A stretch of DNA of 5,902 nucleotides, from positions 1-5,902 of the forward strand of contig JAKADD010000170.1 in NCBI GenBank assembly GCA_021820825.1, written 5' to 3'. A model generated the notes under the pieces. The model searched no databases. It saw only the letters and a list, made by a program, of their open reading frames with translations, and was not told the DNA's origin. A program made the position numbers and the translations under genes. This DNA is from Bacillota bacterium. GTDB taxonomy: Bacteria > Bacillota > Bacilli > Alicyclobacillales > SLC66. Below, in pieces: positions 1 to 5,452 of the stretch. Positions within the stretch are counted from its first letter, which is position 1, and each line of letters opens with the position of its first letter.

Positions 1-984
1 GGATATTTGGCTAACCTGGACGCCAAAATCGAGAATCAGAACAGCACAGACCAGCAGCGCAAGGACAGCGCTCCCTGAGAGCAGAATGAGATAAGCGGCC
101 AGTGTCAAGAAAATCCCGGCGCCCACCATAAAATACGGCCCACGGCGATCGGCAATCCTCCCAGTCAAAGGCGCGCCGAGCGCTCCTGCAATGCCGACCA
201 GACCAAACAGGCCTACGGCCGCGCTGCCAAAATGATATGGGGTGTCCGCCAGGCGAAATGCAAGCACAGTCCACAGTACGCTGAATGCGCCAAAAAGCGA
301 AGCGCCGATGATGCTTGACTGTCTCAGCAGGGGTTGTTCCCGCACCAGTTCCCAAAGCGACGCAAGCAAAGCGCTGTAACGCAGCGTTCGCTCTGCATGC
401 AGTTTTGGCAGTAGCATCCACATGAGCAGGCCAAGCAACACCATCACAAGCGCCGCGATCCCGTACATGGCGCGCCAGCCAAGCAATTCGCCCACCGCGC
501 CGCTGATCAAACGCCCAGTCAACACGCCCAGCAGCAGACCGCTCATCACCGTGCCAACGACCTGACCGCGTTTTTCCGGCGGCGCAAGGTCCGCCGCCAG
601 CGGCAGGATGATCTGCGGAATGATGGTGATCACGCCTACGGAAAAACTCCCTGCGCCGAGTTGGAACGGCGACTGCGCGAACGCGATCGCAAGCAGCGCC
701 AGAGCGCATAGCAGGGAGAGCGTCACAATGAGTCCGCGTTTTGGCAACGCGTCGCCGAGCGGCGTCAATAACAGCAGTCCCACCGCATAGCCGATCTGTG
801 TAAGAGTGGGTATCAGGCCCATCTGCGCAGCCGATTCATGAAATGTGCCGGCCATGAGTTCCAGCAGCGGTTGGCAATAATACAGATTGGCAACCGCGAC
901 CGCCGAGCCGATAGCGAGCAGTACTATGAGCGTGCGCGGCAGACGCTGGACTTGAACCGAAGCCCCGCTTGCAGTCGTGGTCAT
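1..984 (-). CDS. MFS exporter (DHA1-like), C-terminus beyond window
   Basis: Reading the minus strand from an ATG at 984 gives 328 codons without a stop up to the left edge, so the gene is partial; roughly 70 C-terminal residues would be missing if it has a usual length near 400. The protein is very hydrophobic, with about ten predicted membrane segments visible. Family marks: NLYYCQPLL at the end of TM1 (residues 33-41), TQIGYAVGLL in TM2, the loop 2-3 motif A variant GDALPKRG (77-84), PPEKRGQVVGTVMSGLLLG around 135-153, and a second motif A-like loop GRIADRRG (275-282) in the C-terminal half. These fit proton-driven drug or metabolite exporters of the inner membrane; the substrate cannot be read from sequence. 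Start choice: AGGAG (994-998, minus) lies 9 nt before the ATG and the protein begins just before TM1. It is divergent from the apbE-like gene. Long open frames in other phases across this region are shadows. Confidence 0.93.
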   Translation of the reverse strand, partial: MTTTASGASVQVQRLPRTLIVLLAIGSAVAVANLYYCQPLLELMAGTFHESAAQMGLIPTLTQIGYAVGLLLLTPLGDALPKRGLIVTLSLLCALALLAIAFAQSPFQLGAGSFSVGVITIIPQIILPLAADLAPPEKRGQVVGTVMSGLLLGVLTGRLISGAVGELLGWRAMYGIAALVMVLLGLLMWMLLPKLHAERTLRYSALLASLWELVREQPLLRQSSIIGASLFGAFSVLWTVLAFRLADTPYHFGSAAVGLFGLVGIAGALGAPLTGRIADRRGPYFMVGAGIFLTLAAYLILLSGSAVLALLVCAVLILDFGVQVSQIS

Positions 985-993
985 GTACGCCAG

Positions 994-998
994 CTCCT
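994..998 (-). promoter_or_regulatory. Ribosome binding site of the MFS gene
   Basis: On the minus strand AGGAG stands 9 nt before the ATG at 984. It is the only good Shine-Dalgarno match upstream of the frame and fixes the start. Confidence 0.75.
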
Positions 999-1011
999 GT
1001 TCAGGGTTGTC

Positions 1012-1026
1012 TAGTTATTATAACGA
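1012..1026. promoter_or_regulatory. Near-palindromic shared -10 region of the divergent MFS/apbE promoters
   Basis: The perfect inverted repeat GTTAT-T-ATAAC (1014-1024) extends to 15 bp with one mismatch pair. Read on the minus strand it contains a perfect consensus -10, TATAAT (1022 down to 1017), placing an MFS transcript start near 1010 and leaving a leader of about 25 nt with the AGGAG site. Read on the plus strand it contains TATAAC (1019-1024), a 5/6 match, which would start apbE transcription near 1031. No good -35 hexamer is visible at 16-18 bp spacing on either side, so the promoter may be weak or activator-dependent. The palindrome could also be an operator. The sequence is observed; the promoter role is inferred. 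Confidence 0.5.
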
Positions 1027-1150
1027 AAAAGAGAGAACATTTCGGGCTCTTCGGCCGTCCTATCAAATAGTGAAGCAGTTTTGAACAGCAGGCAACGGCC
1101 TGATTGCGGGTGTTGCGCTGCGCACGGAGCGCTAAGAAGAGGACGTGAGT

Positions 1151-1225
1151 ATGCTGGATGAGCGGACATACGAATACCGCGAACTGGATGCACTCGTCGT
1201 TTCGGTCGTTTGGTTCGCACATTGA
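1151..1225 (+). other. Small 24-codon frame with the best Shine-Dalgarno, overlapping the apbE start
   Basis: The sequence AAGAGG (1137-1142) lies 8 nt before an ATG at 1151, an ideal distance, but this ATG opens a frame of only 24 codons (starting MLDERTYEYREL) that stops at TGA 1223-1225. The apbE-like ATG at 1158 is in another phase and 15 nt from that Shine-Dalgarno. The small frame may be a leader peptide, or the true N-terminus of the apbE-like protein separated by a one-base frameshift, since its YEYREL could run into HSSFRSFGSHIEL. It may also be chance. Confidence 0.25.
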
Positions 1226-2120
1226 ATTGATTGCAAGACCGCTTTTCTCAGTCACGGCAGACGCTGAACTGGCTGCGCTGGTGCAGTCCGAATTTGCAGC
1301 GTGTGAAAGCGCGTTTTCACGTTTTTCGCCTGAAAGTGAACTGGTGCGTCTTAACCTGTCGCTGGTTCAGCGCAAGTCTGTGTCAATCCGATTGTGGGAG
1401 GCTATCGCGTTAGCCGTTGACGCGTATCGCGACACGGAGGGGGTGTTCGACCCGCGTGTTTCCGTGCTCCATGATCTTGGCTATCAGGGAGCAGCGTTTG
1501 ACGTAGCCGCCGGGGCGCACGGACTGACTCGCAAGGAGTGCGCCAAAATGTGGCCCGAAGATCGGTCGGTCTTGCTCTATACACCGATTGATCTGGGCGA
1601 CATTGGAAAAAGCTATGCGTTGGAACGAGCATCCGCACTACTGGACCAATATGCAGGCGACTATCTATTGTCTGCAGGCGATGAGCTCGTCTACGCCGGA
1701 ACAGGTCCTGGGAATACGCCGTGGCGCATAGGCGTGGAATCGCGCAATTGCGCCACTCCGGTGACGGCGTCGCTGCAAGTCACGGGCCGTGGAGCAGTCT
1801 GTACAGTTGCGGCGGACCGACTGCGCTGGCGGGATTCTGACAAACAGCAGGGGCGTAATCGGATCGATCCGGCGGCGATGGGAGCAGGCGGTTGCGGACT
1901 GGCGTCAGTCACGGTTCTCGCGGACCGATCCACAAAGGCGGAGGTGTTGTCCAAACTGTATGTCCTGCGCGGATTGCGGGGCCGGGTTGAGGCGGGAATC
2001 AAAGTATGGGCGGTGACAGTAGACGGCGACGTCATCGAAGAGAGCGGCGTAAACAATGTTTTGGTATGGAGCGACGTGTCGCCTGATCTGGATATGACCG
2101 CGATGGATCAGGCAAAATGA
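1158..2120 (+). CDS. apbE: ApbE-like FAD:protein FMN transferase homologue, divergent active site
   Basis: The 320-residue product has the order of landmarks of the ApbE family, which transfers FMN from FAD to a Ser/Thr of target flavoproteins using Mg2+: FRSFGSHIELIA near the N-terminus (15-26), FSRFSPESELVRLN (53-66), GVFDPRV (95-101), DLGDIGKSYALERA (145-158), the glycine turn SAGDEL (172-177), IDP (236-238) and SVTVLADRSTKAEVLSKLYVL (250-270). Several usually conserved positions are changed: the GGD turn reads GDE, the HIIDPRTG motif reads NRIDPAAMG, and the Mg-binding DALST-like motif reads E262-V-L-S-K266. No signal peptide or lipobox is seen, unlike many exported ApbE proteins, so a cytoplasmic location is likely. 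The start is uncertain: ATG 1158 has poor Shine-Dalgarno spacing, ATG 1188 (M11) is an alternative, and a frameshift with the frame from 1151 is possible. It is followed after about 90 nt by the two-component genes, probably as one unit. No FMN-binding target protein is in the window. Family membership is fairly sure; activity is not. Confidence 0.82.
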   Translation: MSGHTNTANWMHSSFRSFGSHIELIARPLFSVTADAELAALVQSEFAACESAFSRFSPESELVRLNLSLVQRKSVSIRLWEAIALAVDAYRDTEGVFDPRVSVLHDLGYQGAAFDVAAGAHGLTRKECAKMWPEDRSVLLYTPIDLGDIGKSYALERASALLDQYAGDYLLSAGDELVYAGTGPGNTPWRIGVESRNCATPVTASLQVTGRGAVCTVAADRLRWRDSDKQQGRNRIDPAAMGAGGCGLASVTVLADRSTKAEVLSKLYVLRGLRGRVEAGIKVWAVTVDGDVIEESGVNNVLVWSDVSPDLDMTAMDQAK

Positions 2121-2130
2121 CAGCAGACGC

Positions 2131-2163
2131 CAATGGGTGATGCGCAAACTGCTGGTGACTGAC
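2131..2163 (+). repeat. Imperfect copy of the response regulator gene start
   Basis: Positions 2131-2163 match 2202-2234, 71 nt downstream, at about 26 of 33 bases by hand alignment. The second copy covers the last bases before, and the first eight codons of, the response regulator. The upstream copy still has an ATG (2140) and reads MRKLLVTDW before stopping at 2182-2184, similar to the real start MLKLLVIEDD. It looks like a decayed partial duplication of the gene's 5' end. No Shine-Dalgarno precedes it, so it is unlikely to be translated well. Confidence 0.55.
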
Positions 2164-2184
2164 TGGCGACTGACTGGTGACTGA
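2152..2184 (+). repeat. Three 11-bp direct repeats upstream of the response regulator
   Basis: The unit CTGGYGACTGA occurs three times head to tail (2152-2162, 2163-2173, 2174-2184); only one base differs (C in the middle copy). The array ends 10 bp before the Shine-Dalgarno of the response regulator gene. OmpR/PhoB-family regulators commonly bind direct repeats spaced 10-11 bp, so this may be an autoregulatory site. It could equally be slippage expansion following the duplication that overlaps it. Confidence 0.7.
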
Positions 2185-2194
2185 GATGATGATT

Positions 2195-2200
2195 GAGGGG
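2195..2200 (+). promoter_or_regulatory. Ribosome binding site of the response regulator
   Basis: GAGGGG lies 10 nt before ATG 2211 and 7 nt before the in-frame GTG at 2208, so it serves either start. ATG is preferred because response regulators typically begin close to the LLVIEDD strand. Confidence 0.7.
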
Positions 2201-2210
2201 ACAGTGAGTG

Positions 2211-2891
2211 ATGCTAAAACTGTTGGTGATTGAAGACGACACGGCGCTTGCGCTTGCGATCGAACAGTTGCTGCGCGAAGAAGGATACGATGTCTCGCGG
2301 ACAGGCGATGGAGAAACCGGCCTGCATCTGGCGGCGAGCGGATTTTACGATGGGGTGATTCTGGACGCGATGATTCCCGGTATGGATGGCTTCACGTTGT
2401 TACGGGAGCTGCGGCGCAGTAAACAGAAGGTTCCCGTCATCATGCTGACCGCCCGCGCCACTGTGGAAGACCGTGTGAAGGGTCTGGATGCGGGCGCCGA
2501 TGATTATCTCGTCAAGCCGTTTGCGACCACGGAACTTGCGGCGCGGGTGCGCGCACTGCTGCGCAGGCATGAACTGGCCGGCGACGACGCCGACACGATT
2601 GGCGTGGACACAGTGACACTGCGCCGCAACGCAAGGGAGGTGTCCATTGGTCAGGACACGTATGTGTTGCCGCCGAAGGAAGCTGCCCTGCTGGAACTGT
2701 TCTTGCGTCACCCGCGCCAGGTGTTGACGCGCGAACAGTTGATGGACAGGCTCTGGGGCTATGAAGCCGATGTGCTTGAAAATACTCTGGAAACCTACGT
2801 GTCCAAACTGCGCAAACGACTGGAGGGCGACGGATGCCCGGTCATCCAAACCGTACGCGGACTCGGCTATCGACTGCAGACGCGCGGCTGA
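2211..2891 (+). CDS. OmpR/PhoB-family response regulator
   Basis: The protein has 226 residues from ATG 2211 (227 if the adjacent GTG 2208 is used), a normal length for the family. The N-terminal receiver domain (about 1-118) has the acidic pair in VIEDD, the phosphoacceptor aspartate D52 in ILDAMIPGMDG, the switch threonine T80 in IMLTA, and lysine K102 in DYLVKPF. The C-terminal winged helix (about 128-224) shows the family sequence PKEAALLELFLRHP, VLTREQLMDRLWG, and the recognition helix region NTLETYVSKLRKRLE followed by the wing TVRGLGYRL. It is a cytoplasmic transcription factor activated by phosphorylation. Its stop overlaps the start of the kinase gene, so they form a cognate pair. 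The 11-bp direct repeats just upstream are a candidate target. All catalytic residues are intact. The signal and regulon cannot be read here. Confidence 0.97.
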   Translation: MLKLLVIEDDTALALAIEQLLREEGYDVSRTGDGETGLHLAASGFYDGVILDAMIPGMDGFTLLRELRRSKQKVPVIMLTARATVEDRVKGLDAGADDYLVKPFATTELAARVRALLRRHELAGDDADTIGVDTVTLRRNAREVSIGQDTYVLPPKEAALLELFLRHPRQVLTREQLMDRLWGYEADVLENTLETYVSKLRKRLEGDGCPVIQTVRGLGYRLQTRG

Positions 2892-4225
2892 TGCGCCGGC
2901 AACGCCTGCGTCTGGCGCTTGTCAACACAGTCGTGCTGGCGGTGATCTGGAGTTTGCTGTCGGTGTTCGTCTATGTATTGCTGGCGCAGGCGACTGCCAA
3001 TTCGATCGACGCGCGGTTGCGGTTGTTTGCCGATCAGGCGATGGAGTTCGGAGAGCCAGGACACGTGGTGACAGAACCGGGGCAACTTATCGCAACTGAA
3101 CAGGACAGGCTGTATGCGATCTGGCAGGTTGGCGCAGGAACGCCAAAACTGCAGATGAGTTCTGTGATGAGTCCGGTGTTATTGGCAAAACTGCGCATGC
3201 TGGCGGTTGGGTATGCCGCTTCGCCGCTTCATGTCACAATCAATACCGCGCATACACAGTTTGATGTGTTGCAGTTGAACACTGTCAATCACGGGATCCG
3301 TGAACGGATTCAGGTGCTGAGTGACGTCAGTCCGGAGCATGAACTGTTGGCCCAGTTGGCAGGCCTGTTTTTTCTGGCGGGAATTCTGGGTATTGTGTGC
3401 ACCATCGCAGGCGCGTATTTTCTCGGCTCGTGGACCCTGCGACCGATCATGGCGGCGCGCATGCGCGAGCAGGAACTGATCGCCGACGTGTCTCATGAAC
3501 TGAGGACGCCGCTGTCGGTTCTGCAGGCAAATTTTGAAATGCTGCTTCGCCACACCGACGACGACGCCAGTCTGCACAAAGCGTTGCGCTGGTTGACGCC
3601 CATTTATGCAGAGACAAAGAGAATGCGCCGACTCGTTGAAGAACTGCTTGATATGGCGCATCTGGACGCAGAGGGGGGAACGCTTTCGCTGCAACCAGTC
3701 GATTTGACCGGTTTGTGCCGCGAAATAGCCTCCCTCTATGAACCTGTCCTTGAAGAGAGTGACATCCAATTTGCCGCCGCAATCGATCAGGGTGTGGTCG
3801 TTCAGGGCGATCCTTCGCGCCTGCGTCAACTGTTGCTCATTCTGCTTGACAACGCGCGTAAATACACAGAACGGGGGACACTGTCGCTGCGCCTCGAACG
3901 CAAGGGGCAGCATTATGACCTGATCGTGGCCGACACTGGCCGGGGCATGGAACCAGCACTGCTGGCCAAGGTGACGGAACGGTTTGTGCGGGGAGAGCCT
4001 GCGCGCACGCGAAGCAACGAAGCGCACGGCGCCGCAAGCGAAGAAGAGGTGGATTCCGGTTTCGCATCGCCGGATGCAGAACGCTCATCGACGGGTCTCG
4101 GTCTTGCCATTGCAAAACGCATCGTGGACGGAATGCACGGCAAATTGCTGATTGCAAGCGTGGTCGGTCAGGGAACTCAGGTGACCGTTCGTTTATTGCG
4201 CCATGGTCACAGCATACTGCGATGA
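2891..4225 (+). CDS. Membrane sensor histidine kinase, cognate to the upstream regulator
   Basis: The start is taken at ATG 2891, whose A is the last base of the upstream stop codon (TGATG). The frame is open further upstream to 2834, but that part lies inside the regulator gene and lacks a Shine-Dalgarno; the overlap suggests coupled translation. The 444-residue product has TM1 (about 9-31), an extracytoplasmic region of about 120 residues without a recognised fold, and TM2 (about 156-178). Only about 20 residues separate TM2 from the H box, so no full HAMP domain fits; the short LRPIMAARMREQELIADV linker resembles CiaH-type kinases. The H box SHELRTPL carries the phosphoacceptor H202. The ATPase domain has the N box (LLDNARKYT, N321), G1 box DTGRGM (348 onwards), F box (F365) and G2 box TGLGLAIAK (401-409). 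The stretch between F and G2 boxes is unusually long and acidic (about 371-399). All catalytic motifs are present. Confidence 0.96.
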   Translation: MRRQRLRLALVNTVVLAVIWSLLSVFVYVLLAQATANSIDARLRLFADQAMEFGEPGHVVTEPGQLIATEQDRLYAIWQVGAGTPKLQMSSVMSPVLLAKLRMLAVGYAASPLHVTINTAHTQFDVLQLNTVNHGIRERIQVLSDVSPEHELLAQLAGLFFLAGILGIVCTIAGAYFLGSWTLRPIMAARMREQELIADVSHELRTPLSVLQANFEMLLRHTDDDASLHKALRWLTPIYAETKRMRRLVEELLDMAHLDAEGGTLSLQPVDLTGLCREIASLYEPVLEESDIQFAAAIDQGVVVQGDPSRLRQLLLILLDNARKYTERGTLSLRLERKGQHYDLIVADTGRGMEPALLAKVTERFVRGEPARTRSNEAHGAASEEEVDSGFASPDAERSSTGLGLAIAKRIVDGMHGKLLIASVVGQGTQVTVRLLRHGHSILR

Positions 4226-4271
4226 CGGCGATTTAGTCGAAAACGATTCGAAAGTTTTGTGCGCAGCACCA

Positions 4272-4300
4272 TTCACAATCCTGCAAATAGATGCTAAAGT
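4272..4300 (+). promoter_or_regulatory. prs: Sigma-A-type promoter of prs
   Basis: TTCACA (4272-4277, 5/6 to the -35 consensus) is followed after exactly 17 bp by TAAAGT (4295-4300, 4/6 to the -10), preceded by a TGC extended -10 (4292-4294). Transcription would begin near 4307, leaving a leader of about 70 nt. This start lies downstream of the more distal in-frame ATG at 4291, supporting translation from 4378. Confidence 0.6.
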
Positions 4301-4360
4301 TACAGGTGAAAACGGATTCTGTGCGTGTGATCGGCGCGGCGAATTTTGTATTTATTGGGT

Positions 4361-4367
4361 GGGGGGT
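4361..4367 (+). promoter_or_regulatory. prs: G-rich ribosome binding region of prs
   Basis: A run GGGTGGGGGGTAGG (4357-4370) precedes ATG 4378. It contains no classical GGAGG but can pair with the anti-Shine-Dalgarno using G-U wobble, at about 10 nt from the start. No better site precedes other in-frame start codons at 4291, 4321 or 4327. Confidence 0.45.
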
Positions 4368-4377
4368 AGGCGCTGCT

Positions 4378-5331
4378 ATGGTTGAAGTGCGGCTGGGAAC
4401 CGGGGCGTTTCGCCTTTACGCAGGTTCCTCGCATCAGGAGTTGGCGGGCCAGGTGGCGCAGCATTTGGGTGTGGAATTGGGGCAGGTCCATCTGTCGAAG
4501 TTTCGCAGTGGTGAGTTATATGCGCAGTTTCCGGATAGTGTGCGCGGCGTGGATGTATATTTACTACAATCATTTTCACCGCCAATCAATGATCACTTTG
4601 TAGAACTGCTGCTGATGGTCGACGCTTTAAAACGGAGCTCGGCTGGTCGAATCAATGTAATCATTCCTTATTTTGGGTATGGGAGGCAGGAAAAACAGGG
4701 CGAAGCGCGGGAGCCCATATCCGCCAAGGTCGTTGCAGACGTGCTCACCTCTGTGGGCGCTCATCGCGTCATCACCGTCGATCTGCACGCGTCTGCCATT
4801 CAGGGTTTTTTCGACATCCCGCTGGATCATCTCACCGCCTTGCATGTGCTGGGGGATGAGATCCGTAAAATGAACCTGGCGGACGCCGTCGTCGTGTCTC
4901 CAGACGCCGGCCGCGCAAAGACCGCGGAGAAGTTTGCCGCGATTCTGGATCTGCCCATGGCCATCATGCACAAGGGCCGCCCGAAACACAACGAAGCGGT
5001 GATCACCCATCTGATTGGAGACGTCAAGGGAAAAACTCCGCTTGTGATCGAAGACATGATCGATACGGGAGGCACGATCACGCAAGTCGTGGACATACTG
5101 GTGGAGATGGGCGCCAGGCAAAACGCTGTACTGTGCGCCACGCATGGCGTATTTTCCCCGCCTGCAGATGAGCGGTTGCGGCATCCCGCCATTCACAAGG
5201 TGCTCGTGACGGATACTCTGCCACTGCCAGCGCATATGAAAGGGCTCTCCATTCAGGTGCTGCCCATTGCGCCGTTGCTCGCAAAGGCGATCGGCAGAGT
5301 GCACTACAATCTTGCGCTGTCCAATATGTAG
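4378..5331 (+). CDS. prs: Ribose-phosphate pyrophosphokinase (PRPP synthetase), divergent
   Basis: The 317-residue product, normal for class I PRPP synthetases, should make PRPP from ribose 5-phosphate and ATP in the cytoplasm for purine, pyrimidine, His and Trp synthesis. Recognisable landmarks: N-terminal RLYAGSSHQELA (12-23), RGVDVYLLQSFSPPIND (56-72), ELLLMVDALKRSSA (76-89), the ATP-site region PYFGYGRQ (97-104), VDLHASAIQGFFDIPLDHL (134-152), catalytic-loop K199 and R201 in HKGRP, and the PRPP-binding loop IEDMIDTGGTIT (224-235). Departures from the usual enzyme include RQEKQ for RQDRK, E225 for the first Asp of the DDxxDT loop, and SPDAGRAKTAEKFA in place of the SPDxGGVxRAR-type segment. 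The ATG at 4378 is chosen over upstream in-frame starts because those would fall before or at the predicted transcript start and add a non-homologous extension. The gene is not next to glmU here, so it may be a second prs paralogue. Confidence 0.92.
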   Translation: MVEVRLGTGAFRLYAGSSHQELAGQVAQHLGVELGQVHLSKFRSGELYAQFPDSVRGVDVYLLQSFSPPINDHFVELLLMVDALKRSSAGRINVIIPYFGYGRQEKQGEAREPISAKVVADVLTSVGAHRVITVDLHASAIQGFFDIPLDHLTALHVLGDEIRKMNLADAVVVSPDAGRAKTAEKFAAILDLPMAIMHKGRPKHNEAVITHLIGDVKGKTPLVIEDMIDTGGTITQVVDILVEMGARQNAVLCATHGVFSPPADERLRHPAIHKVLVTDTLPLPAHMKGLSIQVLPIAPLLAKAIGRVHYNLALSNM

Positions 5332-5389
5332 CGTGAACTGGGCGGGAGCGCTCGGATTGCAGATTCAGGCGCGGCGTCTGGCGCGGTTT

Positions 5390-5403
5390 CGCCCCTGCGG
5401 GCG
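5390..5403. terminator. Possible hairpin between convergent genes
   Basis: CGCCC-CTGC-GGGCG forms a 5-bp GC stem with a 4-nt loop, extendable by G-U pairs. It lies between the end of prs and the convergent regulator gene. No T-tract follows on either strand, so it is a weak terminator candidate. Confidence 0.25.
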
Positions 5404-5418
5404 GGGTTACGCACGTTG

Positions 5419-5452
5419 CGGGAGCGGGGGCTACAGCAGCCACCCGCTCTCG
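5419..5452. terminator. Long GC-rich hairpin over the stop codon of the NarL-type regulator
   Basis: The outer arms CGGGAGCGGG (5419-5428) and CCCGCTCTCG (5443-5452) pair over 10 bp with one G-U. They continue inside as GGCT/AGCC (5429-5432 and 5438-5441) after a one-base bulge, with a 5-nt loop. The hairpin includes the last codons and the TAG of the minus-strand regulator. With convergent genes on both sides it could end transcription in both directions, but neither strand has a T-tract after the stem. Confidence 0.4.

Noticed and set aside
11..709. 232-codon minus-strand frame rich in Arg, Ala and Gly
   Set aside because: It lies out of phase on the same strand as the MFS transporter gene, which has clear membrane segments and motifs; its composition is typical of a GC-rich shadow frame.
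608..790. 60-codon plus-strand frame opposite the MFS gene
   Set aside because: Antisense to a well-supported coding region, no ribosome site and no recognisable motif.
1115..1132. GCGCT/AGCGC hairpin in the apbE leader as a riboswitch or attenuator
   Set aside because: Only 5 pairs with an 8-nt loop in GC-rich sequence; no conserved riboswitch elements were recognised.
1001..1255. 84-codon minus-strand frame over the divergent gap and apbE start
   Set aside because: It overlaps the ApbE N-terminus antisense and runs through the promoter region; no Shine-Dalgarno or family features.
2834..2890. Upstream extension of the kinase frame
   Set aside because: It lies inside the regulator gene, lacks a ribosome site and would add a polar stretch before TM1; the TGATG overlap start at 2891 is far more typical.
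3179..4027. 282-codon minus-strand frame inside the kinase gene
   Set aside because: Antisense shadow of the kinase, which has all expected motifs; the translated product resembles no family I know.
4237..4256. Terminator after the kinase gene
   Set aside because: AAAAC/GTTTT can pair over only 5 AT-rich bases, with no GC stem and no proper T-tract.
4291..4377. N-terminal extension of prs from ATG 4291
   Set aside because: The predicted transcript start is near 4307, downstream of this ATG, and the added residues do not resemble the start of PRPP synthetases.
4203..4385. 60-codon Cys-containing plus-strand frame between kinase and prs
   Set aside because: No ribosome site; it overlaps the kinase end, the prs promoter and the prs start in another phase.
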